The notes under the pieces: generated by a model
Seen by the model: only the letters and a program-made list of their open reading frames with translations
Databases searched by the model: none
Told to the model about the DNA's origin: nothing
Program-made: the position numbers and the translations under genes
NCBI RefSeq assembly: GCF_018143015.1
Contig: NC_054754.1
Location: forward strand, 23,114,758-23,178,757
Length of the DNA: 64,000 nucleotides
Source of the DNA: Lytechinus variegatus
Lineage: Eukaryota; Echinodermata; Echinoidea; Temnopleuroida; Toxopneustidae
Direction of reading: 5' to 3'
Shown here: positions 1 to 12,100 of the stretch, piece after piece
Layout of the letters: each line of letters starts with the position of its first letter
How positions within the stretch are numbered: the stretch's first letter is position 1

Positions 1-365
1 TTGCTCTGATTCACTAAATTAAGCTCCTAGAATGCTATTTTTCGGTGAAAATATTTATTAGCATTCCTAACAATTGTGAATGAAAAAATTCTGGTACCAA
101 GACTGATTTCTTATGTATTTTATTTTATTATTTTTTCTTATGTATTTCTTTGTTTTTTAGTTTTTGTTTTTTATTGTTTTTCGATGGAAATCGTTCCAGA
201 CTTAATTTTGATCATAGACAAGGCAAAATCAATTAAGTTTAATCAGTAAAAGTAGAAATAATTATACATTTATGAATTTAGGCTAATACTCATTCAGCAT
301 TGGATTTGTACATGAAATCACGTTTATGAGCAATTTGGGGTCTGACATGCACTTACATAATATTG
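1..365 (+). repeat. Dispersed AT-rich repeat, copy 1
   Basis: This segment shares an ordered series of blocks with 57590-57935: 'agaatgcta.tttttcgg', 'ttcttatgtattt', 'ctttgttttttattgttttt', 'aataattatacattta', 'aatcacgtttttgagcaattt' and 'gggtctgacatgcact'. The homology stops near 360. Neither copy has a coding frame. It is a dispersed repeat of unknown class, and this copy is probably cut by the window edge. Confidence 0.6.
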
Positions 366-639
366 CGTCACAAATTTGGTCTCAAAATTTGCGCGAGACT
401 TGGAAGTAAAAAGTGAATGGGCGGCGAGGTAAAAATTTTGCGCAGCAGATATATCGCGAAAATTGTCGAGGGGGGGTCATTATGCCCCCCACCCGGCCCC
501 CGAGAATAAGGGTTAAATATCAAGTTTGGAAGTCAATATACAAAACATATTTCTCCTCGGAAATCGAACTTTCATTAATTTGTGTGATTTACAAATTGAT
601 TTTTAAAAAGTGCTTTGTAAAAATGTCAGTTTTACTGCA

Positions 640-2800
640 TGGTCTGAATATTAACATTTTCCGCTCGCGCTGCGTGCTCGCAAATTTGTATTTATCAGGT
701 ACCTACTATTTTCATGTGTTCCATAAAGTTTTCAAAATATCCCTTTTCAGGGATATTTACTGATTGTCAAAACGTGTCAGCTAGCGCTGTCGTGCTTGTA
801 TTTTGATTGGCGGGTTATGTATGTCTCAATATTGATTATACAAATCCCCTGTTCATGACGGTATATATCGAAAATTTTGGCTCGCGATTTGCGCTCGCAT
901 TAATGGTTAAAATATATCAACTGATTACTGATGCATCCTATGCATAATAAAAAGTGCTTGAAATGAACAGTGTTCAGACCATAATATCATCAGATTCCGC
1001 GCCCTCATTGTGCGTTAATAAGTAAGATATCAATTTAATAATTAAATTGTCGCTTTTGTTTAATCTCGCGCTTAGCAAGATAAATAGAAAGATATATAGT
1101 CATCATATTCATTATAATAGCATGTCCTAAGGAAGTTACGGTCCAATGTCTCAAACTCATAAGTTATAATGAAAAAATATCAGCACTTTATCAAGTGCGA
1201 TTCATATCCACCTCACAATTTTCCTACAAAGTGTTTGAAATATAAATCTGAAATTGACCCCCCTTTTCAGATCGAAATATCAAATATTTTAAGCTCGCGC
1301 TTCGCGCTCGCTTTTATTTTCATGATAAAAGATTATTTAGAATACCTAGATTCTAGGTCTAAATCTGAAACACGCGCGCGTATGTTCATTCAGTTATCCA
1401 GTTTCAGATCACAATATAAAAAATGTTCTGCTCGCCCTTTGTGCTCCAATTATTAATGTAGGAAGATCTCCCCCCTTTCTCATCCATTTCATGATTTACA
1501 AAACATGAATAGAGTGTCCCGTTCTAGGTCTAAATCTCGATTTTTTTTCTGTTCGCGCTTCGCGCTCGCATTATTTGATTATTGAAATATGTAACGTCTT
1601 CATGGCTAAGTACAAGCAGTCCTTAAAAGGCCATTATCGATCAGTTCAAAACGTATACAAACATTTTCTGCTCGCGCTTTGCGCTCGCATTTTTAAAGTA
1701 GGAAGATCCCCTCTTACTCATCCTTTTCATGATTTACAATTGAACATGTATAGAGTATGTACAGAGTATCCCGTTCTAGGTCTAAATAGGTCTAAAACTA
1801 TAATTCTTCCGCTCGCATCAATTGTTTAGATAATATAGCGATCCTGTTCGTGCCTTTTTTTTTACCTCGCGCTTCGCGCTCGCATTATTTGATTGTTGAA
1901 GTATGTAACGACTTCATGGCTAACTACAAACAGTCTTTAACAGGTAGGCCCACCTTGCCGATCAGTTCAAAATGTGTTTCAAACATTTCTGCTCGCGCTT
2001 CGCGTTCGTATAGTAATTATTACAGGCACATCTTTCTTTTCAGAATGTTCAAATTTTAGGAAAAACTACATACAATTTAAAAAAAATTGCTCGCGCTTCG
2101 CGCTCGCATTATAAAATAAGGATTATGATATTATATATTTATGTTGATTTAAAGAATAAAACTAAGAAGTTACTTATAGGACCACCCCCTTCAAAGAAGC
2201 AAACAAAGAATCATCTTCGAGCGGCCGATCGGGGAAAATATGACTGAAAAAAAATCCCAGCCCCCCCCCCCCTCCTATTGGCGAAGGCTGGATCCGCCCC
2301 TGTTGAAGAATTGAAATTCTAAGCACTTTTTGTAATCGTGTAAAGGATAAGTATATAAAACTAAACAATTGGTGCGAGCGTGAATCGTGAGAGGAAGAAA
2401 TTGAGAGTCACACCTATACTAGAAATAGGACACTCTATTCATGTTTTGTAAATCTTGAAAAGGATGAGTAATTCGGAATCTTCCTACATTGATAATGCGA
2501 GAGCAAAGCGCAAGCAGAAAATTGTTGATATTTTGATCTGAAACTGGAAAATGATTTAAATAAAGAACAAGCTGCTAGAATTTGGGTATTCTAAACTAAT
2601 GAAAATCAATCATGCGAGCACGAAGCGAGAGCTTAAAATATTTGATATTCCGATCTGAAAAGGGGTAAATTCAAGCTCTGTATTTCAAGCACTTTGTAGA
2701 AAGATTGTGAGGTTGATCATATATGGATCACAGTTAAAAAAGAGCTGATATTGAGTTTTGACATAGGACGGGACACTCTATATAAGGACATCATTTCATC
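640..2800. repeat. CGCGCTTCGCG motif repeat block with inverted arm
   Basis: About thirteen copies of a hairpin-prone motif close to GCTCGCGCTTCGCGCTCGC occur here (for example near 1291, 1551, 1669, 1866, 1992 and 2090), separated by similar AT-rich spacers with 'aggtctaaatct' and 'tcatgatttacaaaacatg'. From about 2420 to 2740 the same series runs in reverse complement ('gcgagagcaaagcgc', 'ctgaaaaggggtaaattcaag', 'gacactctattcatgtttt'), so about 1170-1530 and 2420-2740 form a diverged inverted repeat. The short ORFs across the block have no recognisable protein and are not annotated. Confidence 0.7.
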
Positions 2801-2869
2801 ATATGAAAAATAGTGACATGAAAGATTTTTCAAAATTATTTTCCAAGTCTTTCCCTCATCTTATTTTAT

Positions 2870-2970
2870 TTTATTCACTCGTCTATCCCTTCTTGTGTTT
2901 CCCCTTCTTTTTTCTCCTCTCCTTTTCCCTTTTTTTTCTTTTTTCCCCCTTTTTTCTTTTTTTTTCGCTC
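2870..2970. repeat. Polypyrimidine tract
   Basis: About 100 bases almost entirely C and T on the + strand, followed by a G-rich run. Low complexity. The antisense Lys/Glu-rich frame is a by-product of composition. Confidence 0.7.
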
Positions 2971-3429
2971 CGCCAATAGGGGGGGTGGGGCCCTCGCCCC
3001 CATGGATCCGCCTATGCTCTGCTGTACATCTTGTAGTGCAGTATTAAAATGAAGCATCTTCAACGCATTATCTTTGAATAAGGGTGCGTTGGGTGGATCG
3101 TGTGTGTGTGTGTGGATGTACTATGAAAAAAAATATGTGCGTGAAGTGATCATGATATTCGAAGTCTAATTCTATTTTGTTAATTGAACACTGTAGGAAC
3201 GCTGTCTAACATCTTAAGCACGTTGCTTTAGCCCGTCACTCTAATAAGTAATAACTATTGTTTAAACTATTTAATAACTGTTAACATTTAAAATAACTTT
3301 TTTTAAAATTTCGAAGAATTAAAATTTAAACAACTTGTTGTTAGAGTACGTGACAGGCTTAAATGAACAACATCAGTTAGAGTGGCGCTTATAATTATGA
3401 AACTAAGAAAAAAATTGAACAATCCTACG

Positions 3430-4215
3430 TGTCCTATCGTACGTTTCATTTGAGTGGGGTAGACAAGCAGTGGCGTATAGGTTGGGTTCGATCTTGCCCC
3501 CCCCCCCTCGATCATTTCTTCATCAACCCCCGGTGTGGTCACTCACCCGCAGAGGGGGACGCATATGACCGTTCAATGCAAGTAACCCCCTATTGCAGTC
3601 AATTTCAAGGACATTTTGTGAAATTTACCCCCTATTTTCACGCAAAACAAGGACAAAATTGCGGTAAAATGGTACCTTGAAACACCCCTAATTATAAGAT
3701 TGTAAGGACACTTTTGCCCATTTCGCAAACTTACCCCTATTTACCATATTTCAAGGACAGGGCATTTATACCCTTTCCTCATTAGAGGAAATTGCAACAC
3801 AGGCGTCAAAGTGCTTAGTCCTTAAAGATGACAAAGAGCCATGTCATAATGATACAATAATACAAAATAACTTTATTTTTCTTGAAAAATAAGAAAAGTA
3901 GAATTCTTTATAAAAAATAAATGTAGCTAGAGTTGTCCACATAAAGATACAGAGCATGATGAGCGCGCCCTCTGCGGCTGGTGACTCGGCGACGGATTTT
4001 CCTTACCGTGATTGTTCTCCCCTTTTTCCTGACCCCTATTTCCATCAGATCGAGGACGGTGACCACCCCTATTTTCACTACTTCGAGGAGTGTTCTGTCC
4101 GCCGTCGCTCCATGAAATTGACCCCTTTTCCCGCGATTTTGGTAACGGTCATGCGGTCCCCAAGTGGCCCAAGTCATATTGAGTGACCCCACCGGGCATC
4201 AACCAAGGAAATGGA
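3430..4215. repeat. Degenerate C-rich repeats
   Basis: Units like 'acccctattttca' and 'tcaaggacattttg' recur irregularly across this stretch (for example 'ttaccccctattttcacgc' near 3630 and 'accacccctattttcacta' near 4065). Short frames are open on both strands, but none resembles a known family and none has convincing splice sites. I read it as decayed repetitive DNA. Confidence 0.5.
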
Positions 4216-4319
4216 AAGAGAGAAGGGTGAAAATGCATCTTATATTATTTTCTGAATATGTCAAAATCCATCACAAAATTTGATTTTTTATAAATGTAAA
4301 AAATTTTTGCTCGTTCGCA

Positions 4320-4890
4320 GCAGGCCTATGGGCCCTGGGGAGGGTACGGTGGGGGGGGGGGGGACGACTTGGTGGCATAGGCCTGCGCGTACTGTACTGC
4401 GCTCGCACTCGCGCCGCGCGACGATGACATGCGTTACATTACGTAACAGCGAGGGATATCGATCGACCGAAAAAAGAAGCAAATCGAGTGAGTCAAAAAG
4501 GCCTAAGAAACTTTGTTTTAACCAAACAAACAAACTTTTGCTTGCACATTTAATTCATCATGAAATGGTCATATGACAATCCGTTATTCAAATGTTTTTG
4601 CGATTCGTTTGTAAATTGAAAGATGAATGATGATGGTGGTGGTGGTGGAGGGTTTGCTTGCACGTAGATTTGTATCGGGTGTCCAAGGTTTAGGTACGCC
4701 GGTGATGGGCCGTCCCGTGCCCGTCGCTTACCGTTCCCGTACTACTAGCCGCAACCGTGTTCAGCTGCTTGCACTTGGCAGTATTTTTAGGTGGGTTATT
4801 AGGGGGCGCGGGCACCGCCCCTTTTCAGCTCGACAGCAGTTTTATACTGTTAGACTAACGTTAGAGCCCAGAATCATGAGAATGTGAATA
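4320..4890 (+). promoter_or_regulatory. CpG-rich stretch, possible promoter region of the SDR gene
   Basis: This is the first GC- and CpG-rich stretch upstream of the SDR coding start (for example 'gcgctcgcactcgcgccgcgcgacgatg' in pieces near 4400, and the CG-rich run at 4700-4770) in an otherwise AT-rich neighbourhood. The first coding exon follows a good splice acceptor ending at 5776, which implies an untranslated exon upstream, and this stretch is the best place for it. No TATA box or initiator can be assigned with confidence. Confidence 0.3.
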
Positions 4891-5256
4891 ATCATTCCTC
4901 CTCAAGTATCATGTCTGTAAGTATAAAGTCAGGTCTAGATAATTCTTTGGAGTTTGGTCTTTTGGATAAGTTTAAATTTTGCCGAACTTTTGCGCGCTGA
5001 GTGATGTGTTGCAATCTTGCACATTCGACAATCTGTACAATTAAATTCAACAATCGTGATAATTATTTTTCTCCCCTACCAGGCTACCTTCAAATTAGCT
5101 AATAAAAGGTACCGTATAGGTAAATAGTTCTTGGATAGCATCTACATAATAAAAATAAGACATTTATAGGTGCAATATGGAAATCAAATTGAATTACGGA
5201 AAATAACATTACATGGAAACAATTATTTTTCACAAAAATTAATTCAGAGTGCAATG

Positions 5257-5540
5257 AGACCAAAACTACTTGCCCGAATTGGGCAAGCAAAATTCTCACA
5301 GTAGAATTACCAAAATTAGGGTCGATATGATATTGACCCAAAATTTGGTCATGGCGATATTAGATAAATCACTTTGGAAAAAGAAATGCAAGAACAAGGA
5401 ACATCAGTTAATGTCAATAGAGAGACAAAAAGGTAAACGGTTTATAAAACCGGAATATTTTCTTTTGAAGAGGTAAAAGTTTGCTTTCAAGGATTTTTTT
5501 CAGGCAAGTGTATTCCAACTATTTAAAAATTTACTTTAGC
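5257..5540 (+). mobile_element. hAT-like MITE, truncated copy 1
   Basis: The body matches the complete element at 6299-6718 ('gaccaaaactacttgcccga', 'attctcacagtagaat', 'aatcactttggaaaaagaaa', 'tcttttgaagaggtaaaa', 'tattccaactatt') but both terminal inverted repeats are missing. It lies just 5' of the SDR coding exon. Confidence 0.7.
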
Positions 5541-5831
5541 CCAACAGGGCACCAAAAGCTTCAGTCTCTGTACATTTAACTGTTACGCTGAATTACATTG
5601 GCTTCACTGTGGGAATGACTGTGAAATCTTGTCAGAATTTTTTTTATAAATCCCAAGAAAAGGCAGTTATTCTTGTCTACAAGAAGACAAGCTGCCCATA
5701 TTTTTTTTGTATACAGACAGACATTTTATATGTGATATTAAATCTCATGTTCTTTCAATTTGTTTTTAAACTGCAGCACGGTCAGAGTTAATAACTTGTG
5801 GGGTTGTCAAGGGCCTTATTAAGTAAGAATC

Positions 5832-6126
5832 ATGTCTGAGCCAGAACCTACACCAAACGCTACAGAAGAAATGCCAAGTGCTGCCGAAGGAACACCAAGC
5901 ACTGCAGAAGAAGTTAACCAAACAACAGAGCAGGCTGACCAAACTACAGGAGAAGATAAGACAAATGGACAAAGCGAACAAACAACAGCAAAACAAACAG
6001 AAAAGGCTCCCGAGGAGGGAGGGGTCCAAGAGACGAGTCCAGGACCAGGGGACCAGGTGGCGGAAGATGCAGGAAAAGGAGCGGAAGCAAGTGCTGCAGT
6101 TGAACCTCAGGATGATAGCCCCAGAG
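5832..6126 (+). CDS. SDR exon 1, acidic N-terminal extension
   Basis: It opens at ATG 5832 (context 'gaatcATGtct') 55 nt after an acceptor 'ttttaaactgcag' ending at 5776. It encodes 98 residues rich in Glu, Thr, Gln and Pro with no membrane segment. The donor AG|GTAAAA at 6127 leaves one base (G), and exon 2 begins TG, so the junction codon is GTG Val, exactly as the exon-2 frame requires. If this donor is not used the frame reads on to a stop at 6182, giving a 116-aa acidic peptide. Either outcome is possible; the phase match favours splicing. Confidence 0.6.
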
Positions 6127-9100
6127 GTAAAAAGGAGATGGCATCTGATTCTTTCTCAAAGTTTAAGAAATTTGGTGATTAAAAAAAGGAGAGAAAGATA
6201 TTGTTGAAATACCCTATGAAAATCTATCAAAGAAACAGAGTTGTTGACTTTTTAAAGATTATATTTTATGATGTCACATGCAAGCTGCTGGGCACCGTCA
6301 GGGTGCTACATAAGCACTTGCCCAATTGCCCGGGGCAAGTAAAAGTTAGTGTCGGGCAAGTGTTTTGAAGTAAAGACCAAAACTACTTGCCCGAATCAGG
6401 CAAGGTAAATTCTCACAGTAGAATGACCAAAATTAGGGTCAATGTGATATGATATTGACCCTAATTTTGGTCATGACAGGCAAGATAAAATCACTTTGGA
6501 AAAAGAAATGCAATAACAAGGTAGATCAGTTCATGTCAAAAGAGAGAAAATGGTCAATGGTTTCATATAAAACCCCAAAACTTTCTTTTGAAGAGGTAAA
6601 AAAAATTCAAGGATTTTTCGGGCAAGTGAAATAGATTTTTGGGCAAGTATATTCCAACTATTCAAAAATTCACTTGCCCGACCAGGCAAGTGATTCTAAA
6701 AAGTTATGTAGCACCCTGTGGGCACCCCTTAATTCAATAATTAAATAGATTCCTATTGGCTAATGAATCATGAGGACTGTAAGGATTTCCCCAGAAAAGT
6801 GTGTATGAAATACTCTGGTAAAATCGTTATCAATATTTTGCAAAAAAATGGGTTTTATGGAATTTATATCAGAGGACAGGACATACATGTACAAGTTATC
6901 AAAAGTAAAGTGAAAATGGAAGGAAACACACCTTTATACATATGATTAACAATATAAACATATACTGGTACTGAAATATGTAAATCAAAATTTGAAATTG
7001 ACACAATTTCAATGCTTGATCCTGTTATAGGGCAGGGTGCTACATAACTTTTTAGAAGCACTTGCCGTGTCGGCAAGTAAATTTTTAGATAGTTGGAATA
7101 TACTTGCCCAAAAATCTTCTTCACTAGCTCAAAAAAATCCTTGAAAAAAATGTTTTACCTCTTCGAAAGAAAGTATTGCGGTTTTATAAACCATTGACTT
7201 ATTTTTTTCTCTTTTGACATGAACCGATGTACCTTGTTCTTACATTTTTATTTCCAAAGTGATTTTATTTTGCCCGCCATGACCAAATTTAGGGTCGATA
7301 AATCATATCGACCCTAATTTTGGTCATTCTACTCTGAGAATTTTGCTTGCCCTATTTGGGCAAGCAGTGTTGGTCTTTACTTCAAAACACTTGCCCAACT
7401 CTAACTTTTACTTGCCCCAAGCAACTGGGCAAGTGCTTATGTAGCACCCTGTAGGGGCACAATTTAAATTGGGTGATCCAGTATCAGGGCACAATTTCGT
7501 TGCTTGATCCATTATAGGGGCATAATGCAATCAATACTCTCCAGTATTGGGGAACAATTTCATTGCTTTATCAGTATTGGTAAACAATTTCATTGTTTGA
7601 TTCTATATAAGGGTACAATTTAAATACTTGATCCAGTATCAGGAAAAGTTTTATTGCTTGATCAAGTATCAGGACACAATTTCCTTGCTTGATCCAGTAT
7701 CGGGGAATAATTTCATTGCTTGTTCATGGCACATTGTCTGTATGCACCTCTGTTTTGCATAGAGGTTTCATGGCCATGGGGCTCCCAGCTTGATACATGT
7801 ACCTCCTAGTATTTCAAGTGATTTTCGTAGATAAATTTGCTCAGAGCCAATCCGATGCAAGGATTTCAGTGGCATATAACGATAATCATGATCACTGATT
7901 TGTGTGTTTCATGAAATTCTCCCAGGAGCTCCCAGGAGCAAGTCGTACTGTAAAATGCTTCAATGAACACAACATGAAAATCAACTACATTCTTAATAAT
8001 AATGCTTTATTGTTGACTTACTGATTAGGTATAGTTGTTTTTATCTCACATTACCTTTCAAGTGGTGATAATCACCGGTGCAAACACTGGTATTGGCCTG
8101 GTTGCTTCGGAGAAGTTTGCTAAAGATGGGTTTGAGGTAATCATGGCTTGCAGGAGCGAAGAAAGAGCAAACCAAGCAGTCAGTCAAGTCCAGAAAAAGG
8201 TCCCGGGAGCTAAAGTATCTTTCATGAAGGTAAATTAATTTAAAAGTAATTTGCTCTTTGATCAACGATTTGATTTCTTAATTTCTGTATGTACAGTTTT
8301 CATACAATACCCTATAGAACTATTGTTTGCTGTACAAATGATAGTATTAGGTTGAGAGCATGGTCCTCATTGATCATCATTGGTCAAGATTTCTTTGACT
8401 TTTTCTTAAACTCTATTTTCATTCTCATCCATAAGGCTCCACTTATTTTGTTATTTTGTGTGCTTGTTTGTCCAATTGTTTCTATTTGTTATTAACATTA
8501 GTTATTAGTAAAACAATCTACTCATTTTCATGTTTTTCATCTTTTTCATCCAGCTCGATCTGAATTCCTTGAAGTCCGTTAGAGAATTTTCTGATGCCTT
8601 CCACGCAACCGGGAAACCTCTTCACGCATTGTGCAACAATGCAGGGCTAACGACGGGCTTCTCAAGCAAAGACAGATTGGAGACAGAAGATGGCTTTGAA
8701 ATGACCTTTGGGGTCAACCATTTAGGTATGATATTGTAGGAGAGTAGAAGTGTGACTTTCAAGGGACACTGAGAAAGCAAACAGATAAACACATGAGGAC
8801 AAATACATGTAACTTCTGAAGGTTTCATGGCGAAGAAGAATAGTGTAGTAGGTTTCACGGTACACCTATATCTTTCTTGGGCAAGCATTGGTCCTGAAAA
8901 GGACCGCCCAATCTTGACGTTTCGACAAATGTGTTCTTGTTGTCTTCAGGAAAATGAGCAAAATTTGTAAAAGCAGGCTGTTATTGATAACCTCTTTATC
9001 GCATGTCCTGTCGATAATCACTTGTTATTTGCCACTTAGTGATATCAATAACCTTTCTCTCATTGATAATACCCGCTATTATGTAGGGACACAGTGATTT

Positions 9101-12100
9101 TCTGCGATTACAAGAAATTCACGGAAATGGCCCTTTGAAAGTGGCTTTTCAAATAGAAAAAAAAAATTCCTCAAACTGCACAATGAAGACCAGACATGCT
9201 GTCAATTATCACTCCCACCAAAAAAAGCATTAAATATGAAGAACACAAGCTTTGTACATACATTCATCAGAGTATCCTAACACATTTTTAGATTTCTGTT
9301 CACTCACACGGTTTTCGTTCAACAGGTACATGTTGAACACTTTATGTTTTCTATGTTTAATTCTACAGTCAGAAGGACGACCCTTCAAAGACCAGAATTT
9401 GTTTTCCTTGATAAATTTTCCTTTTTGCAACATGTGCTATTATAACATGTCTGTATATACCACCTGCTTGATACGACTTCTTTTATATCTGGTCTTTATT
9501 ATACAGATAGAATGAAGGAAGAGGGTGTGAGAAAGAGAGAGGGGGGGGGGCAATTGAAGTTTAATAATCAAGAGTTGGAGAACAGAAATAAATGAGAGTG
9601 GTGGGGATGTTATTTCAGTGTTTGCTATGAGCATTTATAAGGCTGCATGCTAGTATTACTTTCATATAAAAGAACAGAAATTAACATCAGAGAAAATGGG
9701 CACTATTTTGGGGGCAATATCAATGGGCACTATTTTTTGGCACTTATGCTATTTTTTGTGTATTATTCTTTATTCTGAATTTTTTTACTTTTCTTGAATT
9801 TAATTTTACTTAAGTTGTTAGACTTTATTTCATTGATAAAATGACTTTTGAGACAAGGCAAATTGTTATTTTTTTTAAATATTATGACAGGATTTCAGTC
9901 ATGCAAAGTCTTAGGAAGGCCCATATGAGGGTTTGGATATCAATCTGTATTGATATTTTGAAGAACGTAGCGTATTTTGATTGATCATCTTCCGGTATTA
10001 TGTACATGTACACAGGTCATTTTCTGTTGACCCACCTTCTTATGGATGTGCTGAAGAAGACGTCGGAGGCTTGCGGAGAAGCAAGGATCGTGAACACAGC
10101 GTCCATGCTACATGATCCTGCCAAGACTGCTCGATTGGGAGGTAAGTTTGATGGGATTCCGTGACATTTGCTCCGGCGACAATTGCTACGCTCCCACACA
10201 CTCAGATCAGGGCCCCGTCTTACAAAGAGATCGCAACTATGGATGGCCTGCAACATCAATGTGTATTGTTTGTGCATGTTTGTTTGAAATATTTTCTAGC
10301 TATGATTTATATTCATGCATTAATTATTTTCTTAAAAATTCACTGTGCTTCTCTTTGTTTACAAAGGACATTGTGCAAACTTCCTGTAAAAAAATTTATG
10401 ACACTGTCTCACTGATAGATATCCAAAAAGTTACAATTGATCCAATCAATCATAACTCTTTGTAAGATGGGCCCCAGAACTGCCAAGTAGTATGGAGTTA
10501 CTGTATTTCATATGGAAAATAAGAATACTGATGGTATCATGCAAAATACAGATTTCTAAAGTTTCAGTTTTATGTGTCATATGGGATTTCTTTGAAATGA
10601 CTGATTTCCTCACCAAAATACTAAAATGTTCTTGTTCAGGTTGGTATAGATCTGCAAACTGATGGAATGACTACTTCAATCCTGGATTTATTACTGTACG
10701 CTTTCTATTCTCTAAACCTGAGAAAAAGCACCAATGTGACCCCAATCCTAACACTACATCTCAGACGCTATAATGCCCGGAGCGGTTGTCTCAGGAGCAA
10801 ATGTTGTGTCTTTGATTGAGCGGCGTAATATCACAAGCGGCGTAATATCACAAGCGAATTGAAGTAGTTTATATTTACTTGGACCCCGTTCTCATTACAC
10901 TTTCCAAAACTAGTTTACTGGAAACCGGATCTGGAAACCAGTTTGAAAGAATGCTTTGCTAGCGTTCCCACTTGATCACACGAAGGAGGTTCTCCAAATC
11001 ACTTCATGTAAAGCGATCTTGTTGCTATGGGAATGCTCTCAGTGGGGTGACGTGTTTCGCGCGAAATTTGAAACCGCATCGTAGGCATTCTACACACATT
11101 GTGTAGAGTAGCGTGCTCAAAATGTGTGAAGATCGCTTCCCGAAGAACGGTTGTGTCCTCACTAACGCTAAAACCAGTTTAACAAGGCAAAGCGATCTTG
11201 GAAACTACATCCCGAAGTGGTTTTATGAACCTGTTTGGAAGATTGCTTTGACCGTTCTCATTACACGTCAAACTGGTTTCCATTAAACTAGTTTAGGAAG
11301 GTAGTGAGAATGGGGTCTTGGTCTCCAGGCAGCTGATATACTTCTCAGGTAGTCCAACCACATGGTCAAACCTGTTTGGGGGATCAACTTAGTGTAACCA
11401 CAGTTTCATCTGCTTGTGCACTGCCCAAGATAGTCAGATACGGTTTGGCCAATACCTAAATATTTCAACCCCCCCCTTTTTTTTGGGGGGGGGTTAACAA
11501 TTTTCTGAATAGTTACCCCAAATCTGCCACAAGAATTTTAGAGGTTTTTTTTGACAATTATTTCTATACTAGGTGATTTGTTGCATGATGTGCACTATGA
11601 AAAGTACCCCAAAAGTATAAATTATACATGTAGCCCCAATATCGATACTACTGTGCTACATGTATATAGTATATAATTAAAAATGAAAATTGAAATGCAA
11701 ATTATACATTTATGTGATTCAAATGCACAGTTTTAAACTTTAGGAAGGCAATGTTTACTTTGCGCACGTGTTCAAGTGTTTTAAAAGAAAAAAAATAGTC
11801 AATAAATATTTAAGGAGATAGATATGTACTGACTATCAGTAATTGTAACTGTCTTATCAATGTTTGTATTGTTATCTTATCAATAAATACTCGTATGATT
11901 TGATATTCATGTATGCAAGTGCAGTATGTATTATGCATTAGATCAATGAAATGAAAAAAATTGAAACTTTCTGGTGCTTGCATGTACAATGTACATTAAC
12001 AAATATGCTGCTTTAAAATCTCTACGTTATGCAGATTATGCTTGCATCGCATTGTGTAACAAATAAAATGCCATATCATTTGGTATACTCATTCTGTAGG

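Noticed and set aside
3908-4192. Overlapping frames on both strands of about 75-95 codons
   Set aside because: They lie in degenerate C-rich repeats and resemble nothing known.
4627-4887. 86-codon frame starting Met-Met-Met-Val
   Set aside because: Lies in a CpG-rich probable promoter stretch with no known domain and no splice connection that keeps phase with the SDR.
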